This document shows positions 1 through 8,046 of a stretch of DNA of 64,000 nt, piece after piece. The DNA comes from Chitinophagaceae bacterium. Lineage in GTDB: Bacteria; Bacteroidota; Bacteroidia; Chitinophagales; Chitinophagaceae. Each line of letters starts with the position of its first letter. Positions within the stretch are counted from its first letter, which is position 1. The notes beneath the pieces are model-generated. The model was given only the letters and a program-made list of their open reading frames with translations. It made no database searches and was not told the DNA's origin. The stretch covers positions 123,693 through 187,692 of the forward strand of contig JADKJI010000062.1 in the NCBI GenBank assembly GCA_016721085.1. The letters are read 5' to 3'. The position numbers were made by a program, and so were the translations under genes.

Positions 1-1
1 T

Positions 2-586
2 GCTTATGATGGTCATTTGAGAAGTAATGACATAAATGAAAGAACCAAACAATGTGACGAAGGATTCAAAGAGGTTGAGAAGATGGCTGCAGCAATAAGA
101 GCCATGGGATTACCATTGCAAACTATTATTGCCGGTGGCTCTCCGGCATTCCCAATTCATGCAAAAAGAAAAGAAGTGGAATGCAGTCCGGGTACATTTA
201 TTTATTGGGATAAAGGCTATAGTGATCTTTGTCCCGAACAGGATTTTCTTCCGGCAGCAGTCCTTGTAACAAGAGTTATATCTCTCCCCTCTTCCACCAG
301 AATCTGTACCGACCTTGGACATAAATCTGTTGCCGCTGAAAATGAAATCGGCAAACGTATCTCTTTCCTGAATGTAGAAGGCCTTACACCCGTTGGACAA
401 AGTGAAGAGCATCTCGTACTTGAAACCAAAGAGGGACATAATTTTAAGACAGGAGATATTTTCTATGGTATCCCTTATCATATTTGTCCAACAGTGGCAT
501 TGTATGAAAAAGTGTATACTGTGGAGAATGGGGAAGTTAGTGGGAGTTGGAGGAATGTGGCACGGGACAGGGTGATAACTATCTAA
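2..586 (+). CDS. D-threonine aldolase family PLP enzyme, C-terminal part (5' end outside window)
   Basis: The frame is open from base 2 with no start, so the N-terminal half, including the PLP lysine, lies before the window. The visible 194 residues begin with YDGH and carry AGGSPAFP, a CSPGTFIYWD stretch and, near the end, GIPYHICPTVALYE. The last segment fits the C-terminal metal-binding His and Cys of the D-threonine aldolase / D-serine dehydratase-like family, which acts on D-3-hydroxy amino acids with PLP and a divalent metal. The M19 dipeptidase gene follows on the same strand, which would fit use of D-amino acids, but a repeat lies between them and I cannot show an operon. The family is clear; the substrate is not. 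Confidence 0.8.
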   Translation, partial: AYDGHLRSNDINERTKQCDEGFKEVEKMAAAIRAMGLPLQTIIAGGSPAFPIHAKRKEVECSPGTFIYWDKGYSDLCPEQDFLPAAVLVTRVISLPSSTRICTDLGHKSVAAENEIGKRISFLNVEGLTPVGQSEEHLVLETKEGHNFKTGDIFYGIPYHICPTVALYEKVYTVENGEVSGSWRNVARDRVITI

Positions 587-587
587 T

Positions 588-776
588 TTGAAAATTTGAT
601 GATTTGAAAATTTGAAAATGAACAGCCAATACATTTTACCGCGGAGACGCAGAGACGCAAGGGCGTTCCTCCGCGTCTCTGCGTCTCCGCGGTAAAAAAA
701 TAAAAAAAGTAAAAACTCTCAGAAGCTAGTCAGCCCTCTGGAACCTCTTGAACTTCTTGAACCTTTTGAACCTAAA
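588..776. repeat. composite intergenic repeat with GACGCAGAG palindrome
   Basis: Three modules lie in a row. First, 588-632 repeats AAATTTGA/GATTTGAAA words and ends in AACAGCCAATACA. Then 634-698 is a near-perfect palindrome whose arms are TTTTACCGCGGAGACGCAGA and its complement around a short centre. Last, 733-776 repeats GAACCTCTT/GAACTTCTT/GAACCTTTT words. The same modules recur in other intergenic regions of this window. The hairpin could act as a terminator for the upstream gene, since it is followed by an A-rich run and not by a T run on this strand. I see no gene here. Confidence 0.8.
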
Positions 777-784
777 CAGTTGCG

Positions 785-1861
785 ATGCTAACAATAGACG
801 CCCACCTCGACCTCTCCATGAACGCCCTCGAATGGAACCGTGATTTACGGGAGCCCGTTGCTGCCATTCGTGAAAGAGAGAAAGGAATGACTGATAAAAC
901 CGATCGTGGAAAGAATACCGTTAGTTTACCTGAACTCAGGAAGGCAGATATGGGATTGGTAGTGGCAACACAAATTGCCCGCTATGTTGCTCCCGACAAT
1001 CCGCTTCCTGGTTGGCATTCACCAGAGCAGGCATGGGCTCAAACACAGGGACAACTAGCCTGGTACAAAGCCATGGAAGAACAGGGTGAAATGATTATGG
1101 TGAAAGACCTTCGTTCATTAGAATTACAAATAGCTATATGGAATGATGGAAGTCCGAATGAGGGAAAACCCATCGGCTATATATTGAGTCTTGAAGGTGC
1201 CGATTCAATTGTGACACTAAATCATCTTGAAAGAGCCTATGAATATGGATTGAGGGCATTGGGTCCTGCTCACTATGGCCCTGGCCGTTATGCCAATGGT
1301 ACAGATGCTACTGGAAAAATGAAACAGAATGGTCTCGATCTGCTGAAAGAGATGGAGCGATTGAATATAATACTTGATGCAACCCATCTTTGTGATGATG
1401 CGTTCTGGCAAGCATTGGATAATTTCAATGGATCCGTTTGGGCCAGTCACAATAATTGCCGGTCAATAGTAGATCATAACCGCCAGTTCAGTGATGATAT
1501 GATAAAAGCATTGATAGAAAGAGATGCGGTAATCGGTGCAGCGTTTGATGCATGGATGATTGTTCCGAATTGGATAAGAAGACAATCGGATCCGGTATCT
1601 ATGAAATGCAATATGGAAAGATTAGCCGACCATATTGATCATATTTGTCAGATTGCTGGCAACTGCAACCATATCGGTATCGGTACCGATCTGGATGGAG
1701 GTTATGGAAGAGAACAAAGTCCGTATGATATCGACACCATTGTTGATGTACAAAGACTCCCTGAAATCCTGGAAAAACGCGGCTATTCAAAAGAGGATGT
1801 AGAAAAGTTCAGGAGCGGCAACTGGCTTCGTATAATTAGAAATACCTGGAAAAAGCAATAG
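785..1861 (+). CDS. membrane dipeptidase (peptidase family M19)
   Basis: This is a zinc dipeptidase of the renal dipeptidase family, which cleaves dipeptides, often with a D-residue at the C-terminal position. The N-terminal IDAHLD motif gives His7 and Asp9. SLEGAD gives Glu137 as the bridging metal ligand. ILDATHL (His201) and WASHNN (His222) supply the remaining histidines, and GIGTDLDGGYG is the usual C-terminal motif. At 358 residues the length is normal. The ATG at 785 puts the metal motif directly at the N-terminus, as in cytoplasmic members; no signal peptide is seen. No Shine-Dalgarno sequence precedes it, as expected in Bacteroidota. Confidence 0.92.
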   Translation: MLTIDAHLDLSMNALEWNRDLREPVAAIREREKGMTDKTDRGKNTVSLPELRKADMGLVVATQIARYVAPDNPLPGWHSPEQAWAQTQGQLAWYKAMEEQGEMIMVKDLRSLELQIAIWNDGSPNEGKPIGYILSLEGADSIVTLNHLERAYEYGLRALGPAHYGPGRYANGTDATGKMKQNGLDLLKEMERLNIILDATHLCDDAFWQALDNFNGSVWASHNNCRSIVDHNRQFSDDMIKALIERDAVIGAAFDAWMIVPNWIRRQSDPVSMKCNMERLADHIDHICQIAGNCNHIGIGTDLDGGYGREQSPYDIDTIVDVQRLPEILEKRGYSKEDVEKFRSGNWLRIIRNTWKKQ

Positions 1862-1889
1862 TATTATATCACATTACAGAATAAAACAC

Positions 1890-2471
1890 ATGAACATCTC
1901 TCCTAAAGAACTGGATCAATTGATAAGAAACCGCAGAAGTGTATTTGCTGGACAATTTGAACAGGGTAAACAGATTCCGGACGAAATCATACTTGAGATA
2001 TTGGAAAACGCCAACAATGCTCCAACTCATAAACTTACTGAACCTTGGCGTTTTCACATATTTACAGGAAAAGGATTGGAAACATTTGCAAAGCAACAAT
2101 CTGAACTATATAAGGAATTGGCGGGCGAAAATTTCAAAGAAAAAACCTTTGAAGGACTGAAGACGACCCCAATGAAATGTTCTCATATCCTGTCAATAGG
2201 CCTTAAGCGTAATAATTCTGTACCGGAAATGGAAGAGATTGCAGCAGTGGCCTGTGCGGTTCAATCTATCTACCTGAGTGCCGAAGCTTATGGTATTGGT
2301 GGTTACTGGAGCACGGGAGGTATTACATATAAAGAAGAAGCAAAGCAACTATTTGGATTAGAACCTGAAGATAAACTGATGGGCTTTTTCTATCTCGGTT
2401 ATATAAAAACACCATCCGCAAAAAGAACACCTGGTGCCCTGGCCGATAAAATCAGATGGATCCGGGATTAA
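1890..2471 (+). CDS. nitroreductase family protein
   Basis: An FMN-dependent oxidoreductase of the nitroreductase fold, 193 residues, probably a cytoplasmic homodimer using NAD(P)H. The N-terminal IRNRRSVFAGQF is the usual FMN phosphate-binding RRSxR-type segment. NANNAPTHKLTEPWRF is the family's (A)PSxxNxQPWRF-like segment, and GGYWSTGG follows in the C-terminal half as the glycine-rich FMN loop. The physiological substrate cannot be told from sequence. It starts 28 bp after the dipeptidase gene on the same strand and is probably cotranscribed with it. Confidence 0.88.
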   Translation: MNISPKELDQLIRNRRSVFAGQFEQGKQIPDEIILEILENANNAPTHKLTEPWRFHIFTGKGLETFAKQQSELYKELAGENFKEKTFEGLKTTPMKCSHILSIGLKRNNSVPEMEEIAAVACAVQSIYLSAEAYGIGGYWSTGGITYKEEAKQLFGLEPEDKLMGFFYLGYIKTPSAKRTPGALADKIRWIRD

Positions 2472-2561
2472 AGAATTCCAACTGGTCTACAAAAAAGGGG
2501 ATTTCGTCGCAAGAAACCCCAAATCATCCCTTTTCTGTAAATAAGATATTAATTTGCCGGC

Positions 2562-3602
2562 ATGAAAAAAGCATGGTATAGTAATAAATGGGTGACAGTA
2601 CTTCTGCACTGTACATTCTGGCTATTGCTATTTTCAATGCCGTTCCTGTTAAGACCAGCTTCTGGCGACCAACGTCCGGCAGACCGTAACTCAGATGACG
2701 GAGTTACACTTTATTATATTGTCAACAATCTTTTCTGGGTAGCTTTATTTTACCTGAATGCATTGGTTTTGGTGCCTAAGATTCTGAATGCCAGAAAACT
2801 CTGGTTATTCATTGCAGCTCATATCGTATTATTTGGAGTTTATCTTGGTATTGGCTGGGGCAATGCACTTTTATTGAAGAACCATTGGCAGTTCAATTTC
2901 AGGGTTCATTTCTTATTCACCTTTTTTATATACCAATTCATGTTGGCGGTAAGTACCGCATATAGATTGATAGGTGATAGAATGGTTGCCGACCAGTTGG
3001 CAAAAGAAAAAGAAAATGAGAATCTGAAGACTGAGTTATCACTCTTAAGAAGCCAGGTTAGTCCCCATTTCATGTTCAACGTTTTGAATAATATGGTGGC
3101 TTTAGCCAGGAAGCAATCTGACCAGTTGGAACCATCACTTATAAAGCTTTCTTCATTGATGCGTTACATGCTCTATGAAACCGATGGTGAGAAAGTTTCC
3201 CTCGAAAAAGAGATGGATTATCTGCAAAGTTATATCGACTTACAAAGACAACGATATGGCAAGAATCTCCAGATAAATGTCAATTTCCGTGAGAGCGATT
3301 CAGCCTATGAAATAGAACCTATGTTGCTGATTCCCTTCGTGGAAAATGCCTTCAAACATGGAACTGGCTTTATAGAAAATCCACAGATAGATATTTCTTT
3401 GCAGGTGGAAAATAAGACCCTGAAATTTGATGTAAAGAATCGTTTTCAGGCAGATAGTGTTGAAATAAAAGATAAGACTTCCGGAATAGGATTAACTAAT
3501 GTGCAGCGCCGTCTGCAGTTGTTATATGGAAAGAATCACCAGTTATCTATCAATAAAAATGATGGCTGGTTCACCACATCCCTTCAACTAAAACTTTCCT
3601 GA
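2562..3602 (+). CDS. LytS/YehU-type sensor histidine kinase
   Basis: Membrane histidine kinase of the His_kinase (PF06580) type, 346 residues. Four hydrophobic segments occupy roughly residues 10-30, 50-72, 80-105 and 117-137, followed by a short coiled linker (KEKENENLKTELSLLRSQ). The phosphoacceptor is His169 in SQVSPHFMFNVLN. An N-box PFVENAFKHG lies near residue 280 and a GIGLTNVQRRL G-box near 310. There is no separate periplasmic sensor domain, so the signal is probably read in the membrane. Its stop codon shares a base with the start of the response regulator gene, so the pair is translationally coupled. Confidence 0.93.
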   Translation: MKKAWYSNKWVTVLLHCTFWLLLFSMPFLLRPASGDQRPADRNSDDGVTLYYIVNNLFWVALFYLNALVLVPKILNARKLWLFIAAHIVLFGVYLGIGWGNALLLKNHWQFNFRVHFLFTFFIYQFMLAVSTAYRLIGDRMVADQLAKEKENENLKTELSLLRSQVSPHFMFNVLNNMVALARKQSDQLEPSLIKLSSLMRYMLYETDGEKVSLEKEMDYLQSYIDLQRQRYGKNLQINVNFRESDSAYEIEPMLLIPFVENAFKHGTGFIENPQIDISLQVENKTLKFDVKNRFQADSVEIKDKTSGIGLTNVQRRLQLLYGKNHQLSINKNDGWFTTSLQLKLS

Positions 3603-4213
3603 TGCTGCGTTGCCTGGCCATAGACGATGAACCCCTTGCACTGGAATTGCTTGAAGACAATATCAGCAAAGTTCCTTTCCTGCAATTGGTGGCCGCATGC
3701 AGCAACCCGATAGAAGCCATGAAAGTGTTGGAAACAGAGTCGGTAGACCTTGTTTTCCTCGATATACAAATGCCCGGACTCACAGGATTGCAATTCATCC
3801 AAAGTCTGGCTAAAAAGCCTTTGTTCATATTGATCACAGCATACGAAAAATATGCACTGGAAGGCTATAACCTCGATGTAGTGGACTATCTCGTTAAACC
3901 TGTACCACTAGACAGGTTTGTAAAAGCTTGTCATAAGGCAAGAGAATTGTTCCAGTTAAGGAATGCTGTTTCAGACCCTTCGCCGACTACAACTTCGACT
4001 CCAAAAGCCGACTATATATTCGTAAACGTTGATTATAGTTTATTGAAAGTGGTTCTATCCGATATATTATGGGTGGAAGGATTGAAAGATTATATCAAGA
4101 TCAATCTCAAAAGCCAGCCCAATAAGCCGATTGTAACCCGTATGAGCATGAAATCTGTCGAAGAAGAATTACCGGCCGACAGGTTTTGCGCATCCATAAA
4201 TCCTTCATCGTAA
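3602..4213 (+). CDS. LytTR-family response regulator (frame broken near the end)
   Basis: Partner of the preceding kinase. The receiver domain spans residues 1-120 with acidic pair Asp8/Asp9, phosphorylation site Asp54 in FLDIQMPG, and a conserved Lys in the YLVKPV segment. A LytTR DNA-binding domain begins near residue 137 (YIFVNVDYSLLKV, then ILWVEGLKDYIKI). The frame ends early with an unrelated SINPSS tail. A run TTTT at 4184-4187 seems to lack one T; with five T the frame would continue as RFLRIHKSFIVNKDQI, the standard LytTR core, to a stop at 4330-4332. The likely true gene is therefore 3602-4332, about 243 residues. The usual homopolymer error is the simplest cause, but real inactivation is possible. 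Confidence 0.9.
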   Translation: MLRCLAIDDEPLALELLEDNISKVPFLQLVAACSNPIEAMKVLETESVDLVFLDIQMPGLTGLQFIQSLAKKPLFILITAYEKYALEGYNLDVVDYLVKPVPLDRFVKACHKARELFQLRNAVSDPSPTTTSTPKADYIFVNVDYSLLKVVLSDILWVEGLKDYIKINLKSQPNKPIVTRMSMKSVEEELPADRFCASINPSS

Positions 4214-4332
4214 ACAAGGATCAAATCACCTCACTTCGCAAGACAAGCGTATTCATCGGCACCCATGAGTTACCCGTAAGCGATCTTTATAAAGACGCTA
4301 TCCAGGCATTTACAGGCCGTTTGGGTCAATAG
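4189..4332 (+). pseudogene. frame-shifted C-terminus of the LytTR regulator
   Basis: Read in the frame starting at 4189, this stretch encodes RIHKSFIVNKDQITSLRK and then IGTHELPVSD, ending at a TAG at 4330-4332. It is the second half of a LytTR DNA-binding domain and directly continues the domain that breaks off at the T-run at 4184-4187. It has no start of its own and should be joined with the upstream frame. Confidence 0.8.
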
Positions 4333-4389
4333 TCAAACCTTGATTTTCAGTCATTTCTCACTAGTTTCTCCTGATTCCATTCTTTGGTA

Positions 4390-4449
4390 GCAACATTTCG
4401 CCATTTCGTCTCATTTGCCCATATACAGGCACAGGGCGAGTTACTTTTA
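4390..4449 (+). promoter_or_regulatory. candidate LytTR operator and promoter of the PepSY-like gene
   Basis: The 31 bases 4390-4420 run GCAACATTTCGCCATTTCG and on to CTCATTTGCCC, containing three spaced ATTTCG/ATTTG words. About 21 bp further on, TACTTTTA at 4442-4449 fits the Bacteroidota -7 element TAnnTTTG with one mismatch. The same box and promoter, with the same spacing, occur at 5242-5302 before the TonB-dependent receptor. LytTR regulators bind short direct repeats just upstream of the -35 region, so the neighbouring regulator is the natural candidate. The link is inferred, not shown. Confidence 0.5.
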
Positions 4450-4490
4450 CATCGTCAAACAAGCAATAAATAACAATTAAAAGATTATAT

Positions 4491-4934
4491 ATGAAAAAGC
4501 AAACTTTCCTTCTGATCCTTATCGCAGCCTTATCTTTTGGTACTGCCTCTGCAAACACAAAAACTGACATTCCTTCAACTGTACTTTCTGCTTTCAACCA
4601 GGAGTATGTAAATGCTTCAGCAATCAGCTGGGTAGAAGGAGCCAATTGGTTTAAAGCAAGTTTTAAAGTAGATGGTGTTTACCTGACTGCCTATTATAAT
4701 TCATTAGGTGAAACAATCGGTGTTTCTCGTAATATCTCTACCAGTCAATTACCATTGTCTTTATTGAAAGATGTAAAAGAAAATTATGCCGACTATTGGG
4801 TATCTGACCTTTTCGAACTGGCTTTGAATGATGATACTACTTATTATATCACATTGGAAAATGCCGACGAAACAATCGTATTGGAAGGTCATGATGGCTA
4901 CTGGTCATATTATAAAAAGACTAAGAAAGGTTGA
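4491..4934 (+). CDS. secreted PepSY-like small protein
   Basis: 147 residues. Residues 1-21 form a signal peptide ending in GTASA. The mature part has the layout of the PepSY-like (beta-lactamase-inhibitor-like) secreted proteins of Bacteroidota: an IPSTVLSAFNQEYVNA helix, a SWVEGANWFKASF strand pair, a VYLTAYYNSLGE turn, then a repeated half. This is a fold-level guess; the molecular role is unknown. It stands just after the LytS/LytTR pair and shares an upstream box with the following TonB-dependent receptor, so it is probably a member of that regulon. A strong terminator follows. Confidence 0.75.
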   Translation: MKKQTFLLILIAALSFGTASANTKTDIPSTVLSAFNQEYVNASAISWVEGANWFKASFKVDGVYLTAYYNSLGETIGVSRNISTSQLPLSLLKDVKENYADYWVSDLFELALNDDTTYYITLENADETIVLEGHDGYWSYYKKTKKG

Positions 4935-4965
4935 TTTTTGATTAAGATTCTGTGACTAGAATCGA

Positions 4966-4997
4966 GACTGTCTCTTTCCAGAGGCAGTCTTTTTTTT
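4966..4997 (+). terminator. rho-independent terminator after the PepSY-like gene
   Basis: GACTGTCTC, a short loop TTTCCA-side, then GAGGCAGTC forms a nine-pair stem with one G-U pair, followed directly by eight or nine T residues. It lies about 30 bp after the stop codon at 4934. Confidence 0.85.
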
Positions 4998-5087
4998 GAC
5001 TGGGATTTGTGGGATTTTTTTGATTAGCTGGGATTGAATACATGGGTCGAAAAGCGGTTGGTACTTTTAAATGGTACAGAAAATACA

Positions 5088-5226
5088 ATAACCGCGGAGA
5101 CGCGGAGGCGCAGAGGAAAGTACAACTGCGTCTCCGCGTCTCTGCGGTAAAAAAACAAAAAAAATAAACCCTTTTACAATTACTCTGCCCTTTGGAACCT
5201 TTTGAACTTCTTAAACTTATTGAACC
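5088..5226. repeat. composite intergenic repeat with GACGCAGAG palindrome
   Basis: Bases 5090-5151 form an imperfect palindrome with outer arms ACCGCGGAGACGCGGAG and its complement ending TCTGCGGT, followed by A-rich sequence. At 5193-5226 come GAACCTTTTGAACTTCTT-type words. It has the same module order as the copy at 588-776. Nothing else is seen in the 385-bp gap apart from the regulatory box that follows. Confidence 0.8.
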
Positions 5227-5241
5227 CGGCTATCGTTTGTC

Positions 5242-5302
5242 GCAACATTTCCCCAATTCGTCTCAATTGCCCCCAAACAGCAGCCATCCCGAGTTAGTTT
5301 TA
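5242..5302 (+). promoter_or_regulatory. candidate LytTR operator and promoter of the TonB-dependent receptor
   Basis: Bases 5242-5272 (GCAACATTTCCCCAATTCG, then CTCAATTGCCC) match the box at 4390-4420 at all but four positions. TAGTTTTA at 5295-5302 corresponds to the -7 element TACTTTTA of the other copy, with 22 against 21 bp between box and promoter. The surrounding words CGAGTTA and TTTTACA are also shared. Such conservation between two intergenic regions 850 bp apart, in front of unrelated proteins, suggests common control by the adjacent LytTR system. Confidence 0.5.
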
Positions 5303-5319
5303 CACCACAAATCAAACAA

Positions 5320-7977
5320 ATGAAAAAGACACTCGCTATTGTTGTATTGTTCCTCACTACGCTAACAAGCTGGGCTCAGTTTCCTGGTGCGCCGGCGGGT
5401 GGTAAAGGTGGACAGCAAATACCTAATATGGGGCATATCTACGGTAAAGTAACCGATACGGCTGGTAAGCCGATGGAAGGTGCTTCTGTAGTATTACTTC
5501 AAAATAAATTTGATACTGTTTCTAAAAAGAGAAAGGAAATATTACTGAAAGGTATCGTTACAAAAGCCAATGGTGAATTCAGCTTTGCAGAGCTCCCCAT
5601 CATGGCTACTTTGAAAATAAAAATATCGGCTACTGGCTTTGTTAGTTATGAAAGTCCAGTTGCTTTCCAAATGAAAATGCCAGCAGGCGGTGGACAACCA
5701 ACCAGTTCAGATCCGGCTGCGAGTATGAATGCTTTGAATGGAGTATTGAATTCATTTGAAAAGGATCTGGGTAATATCAAATTGAATATAGATGTAAAAC
5801 AATTGCAGGCTGTAACTGTAACAGGAAGTAAGCCTCTTTTGAAAATGGATATCGATAAGAAAGTGTTCAATGTTGAGAAAAACCTGGTTAGTGCTGGTGG
5901 AACTGCATTGGATATCATGAAAAACGTACCTAGTGTACAAGTGGATATCGATGGAAATGTATTACTCCGTAATGCACCTCCGCAATTATATATTGACGGA
6001 AGACCTACTACCCTCACCTTAGACCAGATTCCTGCCGACGCTATTGAAAGTGTGGAAGTAATCACCAACCCTTCTGCAAAATTTGATGCTTCTGGTGGTA
6101 ATGCAGGTATCCTGAATATAGTACTGAAGAAAAATAAGAAGACTGGATATAATGGAAACCTGAGAGCAGGTGTAGATAAATATGGTGCCCTAAATGGTGG
6201 TGGAGATATCAATCTTCGCCAGGAAAAATTCAATATATCTGCCAGCATCAACGCTAACCAGATGAAAAGTAAGACTACAGGTACTACTGAAAGACTAAAC
6301 TTCGGAAGTATTCCTGAAACAATGATCAATCAGGAAAACAAGAACAATATGAATGGTGGCTTCCAGTTCGGAAGACTTGGATTTGATTATTTCTTATCAA
6401 ACAGAACTACTATTTCTTTAGGCGCTATAAAAGTTCATGGAGAATTTAATCCGGAAGAAACTATCAAGATTGGCACAGACTCACTTTATAATTCCGGTAC
6501 ATTAAAAAGTTATAGTGAAAGGGTATCGACTGGTAAAAGAAGCTTTAATGCAAATGGATTCCAATTGGGGATGAAACAATTATTCCCAAGAGAAGGTGAA
6601 GAGCTTACTGCTGACATGAATTTCTTCTCAGGGAAAAACGAAGGACATACCGATTACAATACAGAATATTTCTCTTCAAGCACTGGTCCAAAGACTGGTT
6701 TTATGAAACAAAATATGGTTAATAGCGGTACTAACCAGTTCCTGACCATTCAATCAGATTATGTTCGTCCTTTCAAAGGAAGCACAAAATTGGAAACCGG
6801 TGTAAGGGCCCAATTGAGAAAATTGAATAACGATAATTTCAATTATATACTTGATCCTATCTCTAACCAGTTTGTGTTGGTGCCTTCTGCCACCAGCAAC
6901 TATAAGAACAACGACAATGTATATGCTGCGTATGTGTCATTTGCCAGTGCTATCAAGGATTTCGGTTACAAAGTTGGATTAAGGGCAGAAAGTTCTGAAT
7001 ATAATGGTGAACTCACCAACACGGGAGAGAAATTCAGCAATAAATATCCTGTTAGTTTATTCCCATCTATCTTCCTTAGCCAAAAACTAAAAGGCAAACA
7101 GGAATTACAGATGAGTTATACCCGAAGGATCAATCGTCCGAATTTCTTCCAATTGTTACCATTCACAGATTATACCGATCCGTTGAATATAACAAAGGGT
7201 AATTCAAACCTTGTTCCAGAATTTACAAACTCAGTAGAGATGTCGTATTCAAAGACATTCAAAGGAAACCATTTCCTGTTAGCATCTACTTATTTCAAAT
7301 ACACAACCAACCTCATCACCCGTTACCAGGAGAAGCAATTTGATCCGGTTATTGGTTCAGATGTTTTGGTAAGCACTTTCATCAATGCCAATTCAAGTTA
7401 TACCACAGGCGTTGAAGTAACTTCTACCAATCCATTGACAAAATGGTGGGATCTTACCAGCAATATCAATGTTTACAATAGCAAGATCAATACAGACAAT
7501 ATTAGTGGTAGTACCTCTCAAGATGCATTATGGAGCTGGTTTGGAAAGGTGAATAACAATTTCAAGTTGCCTGCTAATTTCAGCATTCAGCTTTCTGGAA
7601 CGTACCAATCAAAGACCAACCTTCCTGTTAACCAGAACAGCGGTTTCGGTCCCCCTATGAGCCAATCACAAAGTGCAGCGCAGGGATATAACAAACCAAC
7701 CTATGGAGTAGATATAGCTGTGAAGAAAAGTTTCCTGAAGAACAATGCAGCTTCTGCTACTTTGAGCTTCAACGATATATTCAGGACCCGTATCCAGGAG
7801 CAGTATTCTTATAACAACTATTTCACTCAGAACTACTATCGTTTAAGAGATCCTCAAATGATCCGATTGACCTTCAGCTACCGATTTGGTAAGATGGATC
7901 TCTCCCTCTTCAAGAGAAAGAACCTGAAGAGCATGGGAGAAGGCATGCAGGGAGCTTCTGAAGGAATGCAGCAATAA
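5320..7977 (+). CDS. TonB-dependent receptor-like outer-membrane protein
   Basis: 885 residues. A signal peptide (about residues 1-19, ending TSWA) is followed by a carboxypeptidase-regulatory-like domain (IYGKVTDTAGKPMEGASVVL, residues about 40-110). Then comes a plug domain (residues about 165-270) with LDIMKNVPSVQVDIDG, PQLYIDGRPTTL and a VEVITNPSAKFDASG segment. The rest is a beta-barrel of the outer-membrane beta-barrel family 3 type, rich in alternating aromatic residues. Such proteins span the outer membrane and take up or export an unknown ligand; no SusD partner is present. The shared upstream box points to control by the LytS/LytTR pair. Confidence 0.9.
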   Translation: MKKTLAIVVLFLTTLTSWAQFPGAPAGGKGGQQIPNMGHIYGKVTDTAGKPMEGASVVLLQNKFDTVSKKRKEILLKGIVTKANGEFSFAELPIMATLKIKISATGFVSYESPVAFQMKMPAGGGQPTSSDPAASMNALNGVLNSFEKDLGNIKLNIDVKQLQAVTVTGSKPLLKMDIDKKVFNVEKNLVSAGGTALDIMKNVPSVQVDIDGNVLLRNAPPQLYIDGRPTTLTLDQIPADAIESVEVITNPSAKFDASGGNAGILNIVLKKNKKTGYNGNLRAGVDKYGALNGGGDINLRQEKFNISASINANQMKSKTTGTTERLNFGSIPETMINQENKNNMNGGFQFGRLGFDYFLSNRTTISLGAIKVHGEFNPEETIKIGTDSLYNSGTLKSYSERVSTGKRSFNANGFQLGMKQLFPREGEELTADMNFFSGKNEGHTDYNTEYFSSSTGPKTGFMKQNMVNSGTNQFLTIQSDYVRPFKGSTKLETGVRAQLRKLNNDNFNYILDPISNQFVLVPSATSNYKNNDNVYAAYVSFASAIKDFGYKVGLRAESSEYNGELTNTGEKFSNKYPVSLFPSIFLSQKLKGKQELQMSYTRRINRPNFFQLLPFTDYTDPLNITKGNSNLVPEFTNSVEMSYSKTFKGNHFLLASTYFKYTTNLITRYQEKQFDPVIGSDVLVSTFINANSSYTTGVEVTSTNPLTKWWDLTSNINVYNSKINTDNISGSTSQDALWSWFGKVNNNFKLPANFSIQLSGTYQSKTNLPVNQNSGFGPPMSQSQSAAQGYNKPTYGVDIAVKKSFLKNNAASATLSFNDIFRTRIQEQYSYNNYFTQNYYRLRDPQMIRLTFSYRFGKMDLSLFKRKNLKSMGEGMQGASEGMQQ

Positions 7978-7989
7978 TCGTACATTCAT

Positions 7990-8020
7990 ACAGCGGAAAT
8001 GACAAGGTCGTTTCCGCTGT
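7990..8020 (+). terminator. hairpin after the TonB-dependent receptor gene
   Basis: ACAGCGGAAA at 7990-7999 pairs perfectly with TTTCCGCTGT at 8011-8020, and the loop holds a further GAC/GTC pair. The sequence after the stem (TTCATTTCACC) is only moderately T-rich, so termination may be weak. It lies 13 bp after the stop codon. Confidence 0.6.
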
Positions 8021-8046
8021 TTCATTTCACCTAATAACTTGCTTAT

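Noticed and set aside
110..634. Long minus-strand frame opposite the PLP enzyme, and many similar antisense frames across the window
   Set aside because: They overlap well-supported genes, have no family motifs, and carry the composition expected of shadows.
2497..2520. Hairpin GGGGATTT...AAACCCC as terminator before the histidine kinase gene
   Set aside because: The stem has an internal mismatch after four G-C pairs and no T run follows; too weak to call.
4181..4215. Programmed ribosomal frameshift in the LytTR gene
   Set aside because: AGGTTTTGCG is not a standard slippery heptamer, no downstream structure stands out, and eight other genes in the window show the same kind of break; a sequence error is simpler.
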